Below, piece by piece: positions 45,296 to 55,874 of a stretch of DNA of 64,000 nt. Under the pieces are notes generated by a model. It searched no databases, was not told the DNA's origin, and saw only the letters and a program-made list of their open reading frames with translations. A program made the translations under genes and the position numbers. Numbering within the stretch: the stretch's first letter is position 1; each line of letters begins with the position of its first letter. Source of the DNA: Phascolarctos cinereus (lineage: Eukaryota; Chordata; Mammalia; Diprotodontia; Phascolarctidae); NCBI RefSeq assembly GCF_002099425.1, contig NW_018344008.1, positions 9,850,501 to 9,914,500 on the forward strand. The letters run 5' to 3'.

Positions 45296-45530
45296 TAATA
45301 ACAGCTGACATTTATATAGCACTTTGAGGTTTGCAAAGTGCTTAAATGTATTTTCTAATCCGATCCTCAAAAAACAACCATCTGAGGTAGGTGCATTTTA
45401 CATTTGAGGAAAATGAGACTAAAAGAAATTAAGCAACTTACAGTAAATGTCTGGGGCTAGACTTGAATCTTAGTTTTCCTGGTTCTAAGGCTAGGACTGT
45501 AGGTATTACACTACCTCTCAGAAGAAGCTA
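45296..45530 (-). mobile_element. MIR SINE, minus
   Basis: 'aataacagctgacatttata', 'gcactttgaggtttgcaaag' and 'catctgaggtaggtgcattt' are clear inverted MIR blocks, with a decayed tRNA end. Confidence 0.85.
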
Positions 45531-46396
45531 GTACCCTTCCCTACAATTTGCCATTTTGTCATAGTGAGGAGACCCTGTATATAACATTCATTTGTGATAA
45601 GCAAGAAAATCAGATTTAAAAAAAAAAGATTATAAATCTTCTATAATTTCAAAGTAGCCACCATTACTAGTCCTATTGAAGTACTACTGTAACAGGCTGC
45701 TGTAAAACTTTCCTACTCCAATTATATACCTGGGAGGTGTTGATGCAGGAGATGTTGTAAAAGACGTGAAAGATGTAAAAGATATGAAAGACTGCATAGG
45801 AGAAAACCTACACACAATCCTAATTTCTTACCTAGTCTCGAGAATTTATTTAGAAAAATTTGTAGACACATGCAAGTCTAAGGAAAAGAATTTAAACATT
45901 AATTTCCTCTTGGTATTTGATCATTATCATCAAATCCTTCTAAGAATGGAAAAATGGCCATTTGTCCACTTTGGGGGTTTATCCTTGACAACCAAGGAAC
46001 ATTACCCTTTCCCATCTCACGCTCCATATATCTTTTAAACAGTCAACCTAACTCTTCCATTGTGTATGGGAGTCTTCTCTCCTACCTCCAATCTCAGAGG
46101 AAAGGTTGAGGGGTGGGTGGGAAATTTTATCTCTGAACAATAGGTACAACACCACTGTGAAGTTCAACATGAACAGCAGTTCCAGACCTGGGCCACGTTG
46201 CATGGAAATGAAGCAAGATTTAGGATGGGCATGTGCTTTGAGAGAAGTCACTTACAATCAAGTGCTCCTCCCCTGTTAATCTCTTGATCCCTTGTCCAAA
46301 ACAGAAACGTTTCAATCTGAGTGAATGTTCTAGGTGGAGCACAGCTCAGAGAGTTGAGCCATTTCAGTTCATTTTCTTCCATAGGAATGTACTTAC
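45531..46396. other. Mostly unassigned
   Basis: Includes four degenerate 9-bp units (aaagacgtg, aaagatgta, aaagatatg, aaagactgc) at about 45760-45796, within a 90-codon plus frame of no known family. Confidence 0.35.
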
Positions 46397-46741
46397 CTAG
46401 TGCCTTTCTGAACCCAAATGTGAGAACAAAGCCCTTATTCTCCAAATAGAACCATGAAGATAGTACAAGCATTCTCTGAAGCAGATACACTCTTGATGGA
46501 AGTACATGCTTTTGGTGCAAGAGTTGAAATGCCTCATTGGCAAAGAAAACACTTTGCAAAGACTCAATACAAGGTTTTTTGTTTAAAGCTTGACTACCAG
46601 TTTCAGTTTCAAAAGGCGTTTTAAGAATATAAGAATGTTTCTTTGTACCTTTAAATATTAGGATTAGTATGTAGAGCAGAGCCACTGTAAAGATTAATAC
46701 TGTGTATACATAAGAAAGGATATAATAGCGGAGCCAGCTTT
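46397..46741 (-). other. Exon-like frame with membrane helix and strong splice donor, minus
   Basis: One minus-strand frame is open from about 46769 to 46248. A possible acceptor (tatacacatttcag) ends before 46741, and a consensus donor ctag|gtaagt follows 46397. The enclosed 345 nt are exactly 115 codons with the same phase (1) at both ends. The peptide starts SWLRYYILSYVYTV and continues ALLYILILIFKGTKK, one hydrophobic helix with a basic end. Next come TETGSQALNKKPCIESLQ and KGFVLTFGFRKAL. I do not recognise the family. A second acceptor-like site (taatctttacag) lies at 46684. It may be an exon of a membrane protein, a pseudogene piece or chance. Confidence 0.3.
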
Positions 46742-47054
46742 CTGAAATGTGTATACTACTGACGTAAAATCAAGATAAATATTTTTCACTGGTGTGTTTG
46801 AGTGAATGTATTGAAAATAGGATAAGTGATTTTTGGAAGATGTTTGTATGTTCTTGACACTGTCTAAAACGCAGACAAAGGTCATGGATATTCCTCACAT
46901 AGAAGAGGGAATTGGTGTTTAAATGACTTTTCTCAGACTTGCATGTGTCTATACAAACTTTTCTAAATAATCACATGGCAAGGAGTTGAGAGTACTGTTT
47001 TAATCTGTGACCAATTCTGCTCACATATTGCAGAAAAATCAGCAGGTATGTTGA

Positions 47055-47245
47055 GGAAGCATGTTAAAGAGGAAAGATCATTTGGTTTGAAGTGAGAGGA
47101 CCTGGGTTGGAATCCTGATTAGGCCCCTTATTTCATTTCTGTTCTTGGATGTCACTTCATGTCTCTGGGCCTCAGTTTCTCTATTTGTGGAAGTGGCTGA
47201 AGTAGATGGCTATTAAAGTACTTTTCAGCTGTAGATCTATGATTC
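47055..47245 (+). mobile_element. MIR/THER1-type SINE, plus
   Basis: 'gacctgggttggaatcctga', 'cctcagtttctctatttgtg' and a tail near 'gctgtagatctatgattc' follow the sense THER1 order. Confidence 0.75.
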
Positions 47246-47439
47246 TAATTCTGGATTTGAAACTCAAAATGTAAAGGTGGCATGACATTTGTTTGTTTTA
47301 CTCAATATACTCAAATATACAAAATATAATATTTTCTTACAAAAGAGGTGTCTACTAAAGAGAAGGGATGCTTGGGAATCAACAGCAAAGTAAAAGAATT
47401 ATTAAAACATATTAAGGTAATAAGGGTAATTAGAATTTA

Positions 47440-47680
47440 TAGAAGGAAGGAAGAAAACCAGCATTTATTCTATGCTTACTATGTGCCAGGCACTGTGCTG
47501 AGCTCTTTCCAAATATCTCATTTGATCCTCACAACCACATTGATGGTATACCCATTTTACAGTTGAGGAAAATGAAGCAGGGAGAGATTGAGTGATTTGC
47601 TCAGAGTCACAGAGCTGGTAAGTGTCTGAGGCTGGATTTAAACTCAGGTCTTTCTGAATCTAGGCACAGAATGCTATTTA
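47440..47680 (-). mobile_element. MIR SINE, minus
   Basis: 'cttactatgtgccaggcact', 'atttgatcctcacaaccaca', 'cagttgaggaaaatgaagca' and 'gtaagtgtctgaggctgga' are in inverted MIR order. Confidence 0.8.
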
Positions 47681-47974
47681 TTAGATTCATTGACTTGTTA
47701 GAGGAAAGAGAAAAATCGATACAAAATTAGAAGAAAACATTTAAATGAGAAAGATTATGTGACATGTGAGTAAAGCCATTCCAATCTGACCTACTTAAAT
47801 AAGTTATTGACACTGAAAAATGGGGAGTAGATGAAGAAAAGTACATCAAAACTGAACATAACAATTTCATAAAGTTTGGTAAATGTATATAAATTGTCAT
47901 AAGAAGAATAATAAGAGGACCACAGTGGTTATCAAGTACTTTATCTCCATACTAAATTGGGAACTATGAAAGTA
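47681..47974. other. No feature recognised
   Basis: AT-rich, unassigned. Confidence 0.4.
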
Positions 47975-48285
47975 GCCAAATCTGTTGGCCTTTTTTCAGT
48001 CCTTACTCTCCTAGACCTCTCTGTAGCCTTAAACACTGTTGATAAGTTACTCCTTCTTGATTTTCAGGTTTTCAGGACACTACTCTCTCCTGGATTTCTT
48101 CCTACCTATCTCACTGTTCCATTTTTGTCTCCTTTACTGGATCCTCATCCAGGTCACTCCCTCTAGATACTAAGTGTCCCTCAGGGTTCTGTCCTAAGGC
48201 CCTTTGCTCTTCTCCCTCTATATTACTTCACTTTGTGATCTTATCAGCTTCTATGAATTTAATTACCATCTCTGTGCCAATTATA
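47975..48285 (+). mobile_element. L2 reverse transcriptase fragment, plus
   Basis: Encodes LLDLSVALNTVDKLLLLD, matching the L2 'LLDLSAAFDTVDH' block, then a decayed 'SWFSSYL' and a 'VPQGS'-like region (ctcagggttctgtcctaag). It ends where an AT-rich tract starts. Confidence 0.75.
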
Positions 48286-48405
48286 TATTATTGAATGTAT
48301 AATATATGTATATTATTGAATGTATAATATATTATATATAATATATACTATGAGAATGAATAATATATTTTTGAATATAGAATATGAATTATTACGTATA
48401 AAGTA
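48285..48405. repeat. AT-rich tract with tandem tattgaatgtataatat units
   Basis: Two to three imperfect copies of an approximately 24-bp AT-rich unit. Confidence 0.75.
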
Positions 48406-48419
48406 GTGCCATCTGTTGA

Positions 48420-49050
48420 ATGTCACTTTAAATATCTTTCCTATCCCTTTCTAACATCCCCATCAAATATGTCTTCAAAGGCTGTATATATTATTCTCAT
48501 AAATCCTTTACATGACCGGCAAATGATTAGTTGATATTTATCAATATTTTCCCAGTTACATGTTTAGAGGAATACAGTTTTCCCACACATTGGCTATTAT
48601 CCTCTCATTTGGACTTCTTGATAAATATCAAAGATTAAATAATCTCTCAATGCCCTCAAAATTGCATCAGCCATAGCACAAACTATCTCTGGATAATCTT
48701 GATTAGTTAGACTATTTTTTCCATCATTTTTTTAAGGTCATTTCCACTTTCTCAAGAAGCACATTTGGGATTGTAATATCAGAGTCCACATATGGTGATT
48801 ATATTGCCTTAAATAGAGGAAAGAAGTTGTTACAAAGATATTTACAAAAAAAAATTCCATCCAACAAACAGAATATCTGGTTGATGTTTTCCTTCTGATT
48901 GCATCCTTAAACATCCTGGGAATGACTTTGCTTAGTTTAGTCTCTGACCAATTTTTCTTCGAATTTATTTTTCTTTCATTACTTCTCACTGTTTTATGAG
49001 GCAAACCACTCAGGACTTCTACCATCTTTCTCGGCAGAATTTTACAAAGT
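48420..49050 (-). mobile_element. RTE-X-like LINE linker fragment, minus
   Basis: Shares with 29720-30680 the plus-strand order 'atccttaaacatcctggga', 'gactttgcttagtttagtct' and a following T-rich stretch. The minus frame includes SETKLSKVIPRMFKDAI. Confidence 0.5.
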
Positions 49051-49064
49051 TCAAATTATAAACT

Positions 49065-49145
49065 GGTGATAGAATGTAAGTTCTGTGTGAGTAAGGACCA
49101 CTTCCTTTGTTTCTCTATTTCTCTAGTACCTAGCATAATTCATGA
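49065..49145 (+). mobile_element. L2 3' tail, plus, abutting an inverted L2
   Basis: 'gatagaatgtaagttctgtg' and 'ctagtacctagcataattca' are the sense L2 end. The adjoining sequence to the right is L2 in the opposite direction. Confidence 0.6.
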
Positions 49146-49718
49146 TAAGTACTAGGGATACAAAAAGAGGCAAAAGAAAGTCCCTGACCTCAAGGAACTC
49201 ATAATCTAAGAAATAACACGCAAACATATACAAAGTAAACTATATACAAGATAAATAGGAAAGAATTAAAAGAGAAAAAGCACTGGAATTAAGAGAGATT
49301 AGGGAAGGCTTCCTGTACAAAGTGGTTTTTTAGGGGGAATTGAAAGAAGCCAGGGCAGCTAGGAGTTGGAGTGGAGGAGGAAGAATGTCCCAGGCATGAG
49401 TGACAGCCAGAGAAAGTGTTTGGAGCCAAGAGGTCTTCTTCATGGAAAAGCCAAGAGGCCAGTGTCACTGGATCAAAGAACGCAAATTGTGGAGTGAGGT
49501 GTAAGAAGACTGAAAAAGTAGAAGGGGGCTAGATTATGAAGGGCTTTGAATGCCAAACAGAGCATTTTGTATTTGCTTCTGAAGGCAACAGGAAGTCAAT
49601 GGAATTTATTGAGCAGAGGGAGTGACATGATAAGACCTATACTTTAAGAAAACCAATTTAGTGGCTGAATGCAGAATGGATTGGAGGGGGGAAAAACTTG
49701 AAGCAGGCAGACCAACCA
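49145..49718 (-). mobile_element. L2 3' part, minus, well preserved
   Basis: Nearly continuous family sequence: 'cctgacctcaaggaactcat', 'gggaaggcttcctgtacaaa', 'gaggccagtgtcactggatc', 'tatgaagggctttgaatgcc' and 'cttgaagcaggcagaccaac'. It stops at the inverted repeat arm. Confidence 0.88.
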
Positions 49719-49726
49719 GCGTTCTA

Positions 49727-49836
49727 TTTTATGTCTTTCTTTATACTAATAACCAGGGGTCTATCAAAACAAAATTATCTCTATTATTTTGCTTTTCAAG
49801 GAATCTTGTATAATTTTGAAATATACACTTTTGGAA
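49727..49836 (+). repeat. Inverted repeat, left arm (110 bp)
   Basis: Pairs with 50327-50436. Without gaps, 105 of 110 positions match the reverse complement of the right arm, and only two differences fall in the first 95. Begins ttttatgtctttctttatac. I recognise no transposon family in the arm. Confidence 0.95.
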
Positions 49837-49839
49837 TCA

Positions 49840-50215
49840 ACCTTTCCTGCCCCAATTTCTCTGCTGACCTCCAATCTCATATCTCCTACTGCCTTTCACA
49901 AACTCAAAATGTGGATGTCCAGTAGACAGCATAAACTCAATATGTCCAAAATAGAACTCATTATGTTACCTCCTAAAACCTCCTCCCTTCCTACTTTCCC
50001 TATTACTGTAGAGGGTAACACCATCCTCCCAGTCCCTCAGGCTTACTATCTAGGAGTCATCCACATTTCTCATCATCTTTCACCCTCCCCATATCCAAGC
50101 TGTTGCCAGCATCTGCCGATTTCATCTTTGCAACGTCTCTCTAATATGGCCTCCTCTGACACTACCACCACTCTAGTGTAGGCCCTCCTAACCTCATGCC
50201 TTGATTACTGCAAGA
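49840..50215 (+). mobile_element. L2 reverse transcriptase fragment, plus, between the arms
   Basis: Encodes HKLNMSKIELIMLPPKT, then PITVEGNTILPVPQAYYLGV and a decayed LTSCLDYC. These are the L2 'KLNMSKTELLIFPPK', 'PVAQAKNLGVI' and 'SRLDYCN' blocks. It fills most of the inverted-repeat spacer. Confidence 0.88.
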
Positions 50216-50326
50216 GATTGAAAATTATGGAGAATGTAATATCTCACTGTACTTATTTTTGAAAATAAAATAATTTAATTTGGTAAAAGAAAATGCTGCC
50301 TCAAAGGTCTTCCTTCAACAAAATGT

Positions 50327-50436
50327 TTCCAAAAACGTGTATTTCAAAATTATACAAGATTCCTTGAAAAGTAAAATAATAGAGATAATTTTGTTTTCAT
50401 AGACCCCTGGTTATTAGTATAAAGAAAGACATAAAA
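50327..50436 (-). repeat. Inverted repeat, right arm (110 bp)
   Basis: Reverse complement of 49727-49836 with five differences. The flanks outside the arms show no obvious target duplication. Confidence 0.95.
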
Positions 50437-50789
50437 CAAGGAAATAATATTTTTGCCGAAGTTGTTTACCGCTATAATGAAGGAGAATGAATACAGAATC
50501 CAAGTCAAAGGTGATGTATGGTCATATCAAACAGATGTTTCTGTTTGTCACTGATTTGCTATTTTCACCGAAGTCTCAGAATAAAACTTTTCATAACTTC
50601 TTAAATGTGATTCATATTCATTAAATGAGTTTAATCTAATTATTCATACGAGGAAAAGTACATGGATGAAGCATACTTATTTTTAGAACATGAAATGCAT
50701 TTGGATGGAAAACCTAAACAGTTATCAATAGTTATCCATCAGTGTAAAATTTGACCACAAGAAATGAAGTTCCAATCAAAAAGTCATTT
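50437..50789. other. No feature recognised
   Basis: AT-rich sequence outside the right arm. Confidence 0.4.
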
Positions 50790-51985
50790 AAATTATATTA
50801 AGGATTAAAACTTAAATGGAAATGAAGTAATTTAATTCTAAAAATTATGAGTCAAAGAACAAATCATAGAAACAAAAAATCTAATAAAGAAAATAAAAAG
50901 AAAACAATATAGCAAAACTTTGGGGGAATGAAGTCTACAACAGAAGAAATAGCAGATCAATGAATAGGGCATATTGCCAAAATAATAAAAACAAAAAAGC
51001 AACAATCAATAGCACCAAAGTAAACAGAGAAATAAATTTAACCTGACTTCTATCCGAGCTAAACTGGCTTTGCTTGCTGCTGTATATGTAAAGGGATACA
51101 TAAATGCTGATTGATATAGAATGCTGAGTGAAACACTGCATTAACCTTTCTAGAAAGCAGTTTGGAACCATACCCAAAATGATCCCAAAAGAATAACTTT
51201 TGATCCAGACACACTTTTCCTGGGCCTATAACTCAAAGATATCACAGAAATAGGGAAACAGTCCATATCTACAAAAATATCTATAATGGCTTTTTCATAC
51301 TTTAACAAAGAAATGGAAACAAAAGAAATGCTTATTATTTGGGCATGGCAGAACAAGTTATAATATAGTAGAATATTACTGTATTATAAGAAATGACAAA
51401 AAGAAGAGATTTAGAGAAATCTGAGTATACTTCTTTGAAGTGTGAAATAAGCAGAACTAAGGGAATAATTTACATAATGATTAAAACATGATAAATGAGC
51501 ATAACTTTGAAAGACTTAAGAAATCTGATCAATGCAATGACCAACCATGACTCCCAAAGACTGATGGTGTTCTCACCTCTTCACAGCACAGTGATGGACT
51601 AGAGGTGCAGAACGAGACAAATATCTTCAGACATGGCCAAAGTGTGGATTGGTTTTAATTAATTTTAATTATTTATTAAAGAAAAGGGCTTTGGGGAGGA
51701 TGTGTGGAGAGTTATTAGAGGAAAGAGGTGCAATGATAGAGACTTCCACAAACAGGAGGGAAAGAATGAAGTGAAGTACAATGAAACATTTAAAAAATAT
51801 AAAGCAATCAGAAGAAAGTTCAGAAAGAAACAAAGATAAGAACAGAATTAACATGCTAAATGTATAAAAACAAGGAATGAGCTTAATAGAGAAACACAGT
51901 TTTATATGCAATCCTCTTTTTCTGTTCTTTGGACATGATCATGTTTGTTGATGTTTGTCAAGTTCATAATAAAAAAAATAAAACA
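50790..51985 (+). mobile_element. L1 ORF2 and 3' part, plus, internally deleted
   Basis: 50795-51060 matches the ORF2 linker ('aagaacaaatcatagaaac'). From 51130 the C-terminal end follows ('tagaaagcagtttggaacca', 'gtagaatattactgtattat', 'tgaaataagcagaactaagg'). A 3' region ends near 'cataataaaaaaaataaaac', probably the A-tail. ORF2 between the two parts is missing. Confidence 0.65.
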
Positions 51986-52039
51986 TAATGCAATGGATCT
52001 ACAATTAAACAGGAGGAGAGGAGAAAGATGGAATTTCCC

Positions 52040-52320
52040 CTGGAAACTGCAAAGTTGTTTTAATAATCTCAGGTTTCTTCCAAAAACAAAAGTCCATATT
52101 AAAGACCCATTCTTTTGATAATAGCATATACCTACAATGTGAAGCATTCTTGGCTCCAAAGATTTGAAACTGAATTCAGTGAGTAATGGTAGGCAGAAGA
52201 ATACAACATTCTTATGGCACTCAAAATAAAGAATGACAAAGAATTAGTGTAAAATATGTCATGAAACAATTACAAAAGATGAGTTGGTCATGTAGCAAGA
52301 GGAAGCATTATTTCTCCCTA
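52040..52320 (+). mobile_element. RTE-X-like LINE fragment, plus
   Basis: 'aagttgttttaataatctca' and 'ccaaaaacaaaagtccatat' parallel the copy at 57840-57900. KMSWSCSKRK further on fits the 'RWAGHVARR' stretch. Sequence to 52540 reads like decayed coding DNA of unknown kind. Confidence 0.45.
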
Positions 52321-52539
52321 TTTTATGACTCACCTCATATTGCTAATCACATTATTGAACAGTTATCTTGGTTTTTGCATCAAGGAATCATGTAATGTCA
52401 AAATAAAGATCATATAGCTTTAAGGGCTCTCCTCATTAATAAAAATATTGTGGACTTAAAGGCTCTCCTCCAAAAAGGAGGCTACTTTATAAACTGCCTG
52501 GTTTTTGTAAAATAAATGCAGTAAGAACTTACAGTTTCC

Positions 52540-53782
52540 ATGGCTCTCAGCCAATTTTGCATGACCATGAAGAGGTAGTCTCCACAGGCTGCACCCCAGC
52601 AAACCAGAAGTAGGCTATGGGGGTGATTGAATTAGCAACAGCAATAGCTGTGTCCAAGATTCTCAGCCTACAGATGGTAAGAGGGTTGGACAACTGATTA
52701 GATGATTATGGGAGTCCCTTTGATGGTATTAGGAGCAGGACTATGCTGCATTGCCCATACACAGATCCAGGTCACAATCCCAGGGTGAGGAGGAATATTA
52801 GCACACCAGAGTTTACAGCTGCAGGGAATTAGGGACCATGGTCACAGTCCCAAGGCAGACAAGAGTGTTTGTGGTTGCTCATAGAGCAGAGCACAGACCA
52901 AGAGAGTAGTAAGCACATTTCTCCTTAAATAACACCACCTTGGAAGAAAAAGCTTACAGACCCCCGAGACGTAGCTCTGAAAACAGAAGCACAAAAAGCT
53001 GAAGCTTGCACAGCTCCCTCTCTAGTCCAGTAGCAAAGCTCAACCTTAACACAAAGTTAAAGGTCAAGAAATGGGCTGGGAAAACAACCAAACACCAAAA
53101 AAGATCCTAACCATAGAAAGTTCCCACGGTGTCAGGGAATATCAAAACATAAACTCAGAAGAAGATAAAGTCAAAACTGCTACATCCAAAACCTCAGAGA
53201 AAAATTTAAATTGGTATTAAGCCCAAAAAGAATTCTTGGAAGAGCTCAAAAAGGATTTTGAAAGTCAAATTAGAGAGGTAGAGGAAAAATTGGGAAAAGA
53301 AATGAGAGTGTTGCAAGAAGATCATGAAAAAAGAGTCAACAGTTTAGTAGAGCAGGCACAAAAATTACTGAAGAAAATAGTACCTTATAAAACAGATTGG
53401 GACAAATGCTAAAAGAGGCACAAAAATCCAATGAAGAGAAGAACTGCTTAAAAAGCAGAACTGGCCAAACAGAAAAACATGTACAAAAATTCACTGAAGA
53501 AAAAAAGTCCTTAAAAAGTATAACTGGTCATATGGAAAAGGAGGTACCAAAAGTCAATGAAGAAAACAATTCCTTAAAAGTTATAATTGGGCAAGTGGAA
53601 GCTAATAACTCCATGAAATATCAAGAAGCAATAAACCAAAATCAAAAGAGTGAAAAATAGAGGAGAATGTGAAATATTTCTTTGGAAAGACAACTCACAT
53701 GGAAAATAATCAAGGATTATGGTCACCGAGAGATAATTTAAGAACTATTGGACTCCCCAAAAGCCATGATCAAAAAAAGAGC
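52540..53782 (+). mobile_element. L1 5' region and ORF1 N-terminal half, plus, cut by RTE
   Basis: The 5' region (to about 53220) precedes ORF1 text such as 'agcccaaaaagaattcttgg', 'agaggtagaggaaaaattgg' and the final 'gatcaaaaaaagagcct'. ORF1 stops there because an RTE insertion follows. The coiled-coil part contains tandem 21-residue units (see 53397-53660). Confidence 0.8.
53397..53660 (+). pseudogene. L1 ORF1 coiled coil made of 21-residue repeats
   Basis: An 87-codon stretch with units GQMLKEAQKSNEEKNCLKS, GQTEKHVQKFTEEKKSLKS, GHMEKEVPKVNEENNSLKV and a partial GQVEANNSM. The unit is 63 bp and equals three heptads, suiting a coiled coil. ORF1 protein of L1 trimerises through this domain. 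The frame opens and closes with stops, so it is a remnant. Confidence 0.8.
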
Positions 53783-54235
53783 CTCTGCTTCAGACCATCA
53801 TGTGAACTCTTACATTGAGTGATTTCTTTGTCATTTGTTATTCAGACTATGTGGCCAGCCCACAGTTTGAATTCTTGGCAGTTCAGATCTAGAGAGGATC
53901 TCAGTGACCTGTACCTTATCTTACCAAGTAATCTTCAGGATCTTCCTGAGACAATTCAACTGGAAGTGGTTCAGTGTTTTGGCATGGTGATGATAGATTG
54001 TCCAGGTTTCAAGGCCATATAACAATGTAGTAAGTAGTAAGTGCAGCTCTGTAGGCCATCAGTTTGATATGCAGCCTGATACCTCTTCTCTCCCACACTT
54101 TCTTTCAAAGCCTCGCAAACACTGAGATAGCTCTGGCAATTTGTACTTTTAACTTCATCTATGTAGACAGTCCTGAAGAGTGCATTGCCAAGGTAAGTAA
54201 ACTTATCCACAGCATGTGTTCTGGATGAATGATGA
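53782..54235 (-). mobile_element. RTE LINE, downstream part, minus
   Basis: Minus translation reads VDKFTYLGNALFRTVYIDEV, then RTE C-terminal remnants ending in LNCLRKILKI. In the source element this lies directly downstream of the segment that follows on the plus strand at 54240-54615. Confidence 0.8.
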
Positions 54236-54239
54236 TGTT

Positions 54240-54615
54240 CTTATGCTTTCCCAGTCAGCAACAGAATCAAACAGGATTGTGTGTTTACTCCCATGCATTT
54301 CGACATAATGTTTTCTGTGATGTCAGATTCCTTCAACCAGGATGATAATGGCCTCAAGATCAGCTTCCAAACTTATGGTAGATTATTTAACTTGAAAAGC
54401 CTACAAGGCAAGAGCAAAGTGGAAGGGGAGTTGGTGGATGACTTTTTGTTTGTAGACGATTTTGCCATTGATGTAACCTCTGAGACCTAGGTGCAACAGG
54501 GTATGGATAAATTCTCTGCTGCCTGTGCTAATTTTGGCCTGACAATCAACACCAGGAAAACAGAGGTCTTCCACCAGCTACTCGGCACCATCTACATGAG
54601 AATAGTGGTGCTCTC
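54240..54615 (+). mobile_element. RTE LINE, upstream part inverted relative to its 3' half
   Basis: Plus translation shows KQDCVFTPMHFDIMFSVM, VDDFLFVDDFAIDVTSET (with the reverse transcriptase active-site region) and CANFGLTINTRKTEVFHQ. It ends about 30 nt before the position at which the minus-strand half begins in the source element, as expected from twin priming. Confidence 0.82.
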
Positions 54616-54619
54616 AAGA

Positions 54620-55010
54620 TAAATAAGGAAGTTCAGAAGAGGGGAGGATTTGAGAGGAAATGTAATAAATTCATTTTTGTCCATGTTGAGTGTGAGATGT
54701 CTAATAGGCAGTTGGGGATGCAAGGTAAAAGTTGTGTAAAGGAGACTGAGAAAGATCAGTCAGATGGGTAGGAAGATAGGAGAGAGTAATGTCACAAAAA
54801 CCTAGAGAGAGGAGAGTAGCAAGGATAAATGATCAAAAAGACTTCAAAGGCTGCAGAGAGGTCAAGAAGGATGAGAAGTGAGAAAAAAGGCTATTAGATT
54901 TGGTAATCTCCTAACCCATCAGTAGCATCTTTAAAATTAAAGGTATTAGTAATTAAGAGATCAGTGGTAACTCTGGAAAAGGAAGTTTCATTTGAATGAT
55001 AAATGTGAGC
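54620..55010 (-). mobile_element. L2 reverse transcriptase region, minus
   Basis: 'gttgagtgtgagatgtctaa', 'ataggcagttggggatgcaa' and 'ggctgcagagaggtcaagaa' are inverted L2 RT-coding blocks, with an internal deletion. Confidence 0.75.
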
Positions 55011-55069
55011 TAGAATGTAGACCATTAAGAAGAAATTGAAAGGAAAGGAAGTGATGGCAATATTCATTG

Positions 55070-55872
55070 TTCTCTTAAAATTTGGTGTACCCCAGGGCTT
55101 TCTTCCGGGTTTTCTTCTCTACTCTTTCTACCCTCTTTCTTTTCATGATCTTATTAATTTTAGTAGGTTCAACTATTATCCAAATCTGAGCAGCCAGCTG
55201 TCACATTTCCAACTTTCTGCTGTACATTTCCCACAGGCCTAATAAAATCAATATATCCAAAATTAAACTTGTTATGGTTATGGTTAACTTGTTATGGATA
55301 TGTTATGATTAGAAACCTTCTAGAGGTTTCTAACTATTACATGGATACCAGTGAAATAATAAATTACTTTCTTTACCTGACTAGCCTGACCTTTTTCTCC
55401 AGGAACCATTTGATTCTCCAGGAACACGTCTCTCTGATGATACCCTTTAAATCTCTTCTATTCGTTTCTTCATTGGTGCTGCACTAAAAGCTCTTCTCAG
55501 CAACCATATTGGATTATTGCAAAAACATCCTATTAGTAGTCCCAATGCAGCCAGTCTCTACCTTCTGCAACCCACTGTCCATAAGCTATAGATTCGATAT
55601 TCCTAAAGTCCAGTTCTGATCATGTCACAACCCTACTCAGGGATCTTTAATGCCACCCCATTGCTTTTAGGAGAAAATACAGCCCTTGTCATGACATTTA
55701 AAGACCTTCCCAGTCTGGCTCCAGTGCATTTTTCCTGACTGACTATCCATTATTCTCCCTCACACACACTACATTCCAGTCAAATTGGTCTATTTTCTAT
55801 TCACTACACATAACATTTCCCTTCCCACTTTTTTCTCTTACAACTCCAGCTTTTTTCAAGGTTCAGCTTTTA
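55070..55872 (+). mobile_element. L2 RT C-terminal and 3' part, plus
   Basis: Opens with GVPQGFLPGFLLYS ('VPQGSVLGPLLFS' block), then 'ttggattattgcaaaaacat', 'ccagttctgatcatgtcaca' and 'tttaaagaccttcccagtct' of the sense 3' region. Confidence 0.85.
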
Positions 55873-55874
55873 CA

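Noticed and set aside
49789-50181. 130-codon plus frame as a host gene
   Set aside because: Its KLNMSKIEL and PVPQAYYLGV blocks identify it as L2 reverse transcriptase.
53397-53660. Host coiled-coil protein
   Set aside because: The 21-residue repeats and flanking text match L1 ORF1 next to an L1 5' region.
54620-55872. Twin-priming inversion of a single L2
   Set aside because: The opposed L2 pieces overlap in RT content instead of being adjacent segments, so two independent L2 copies are more likely.
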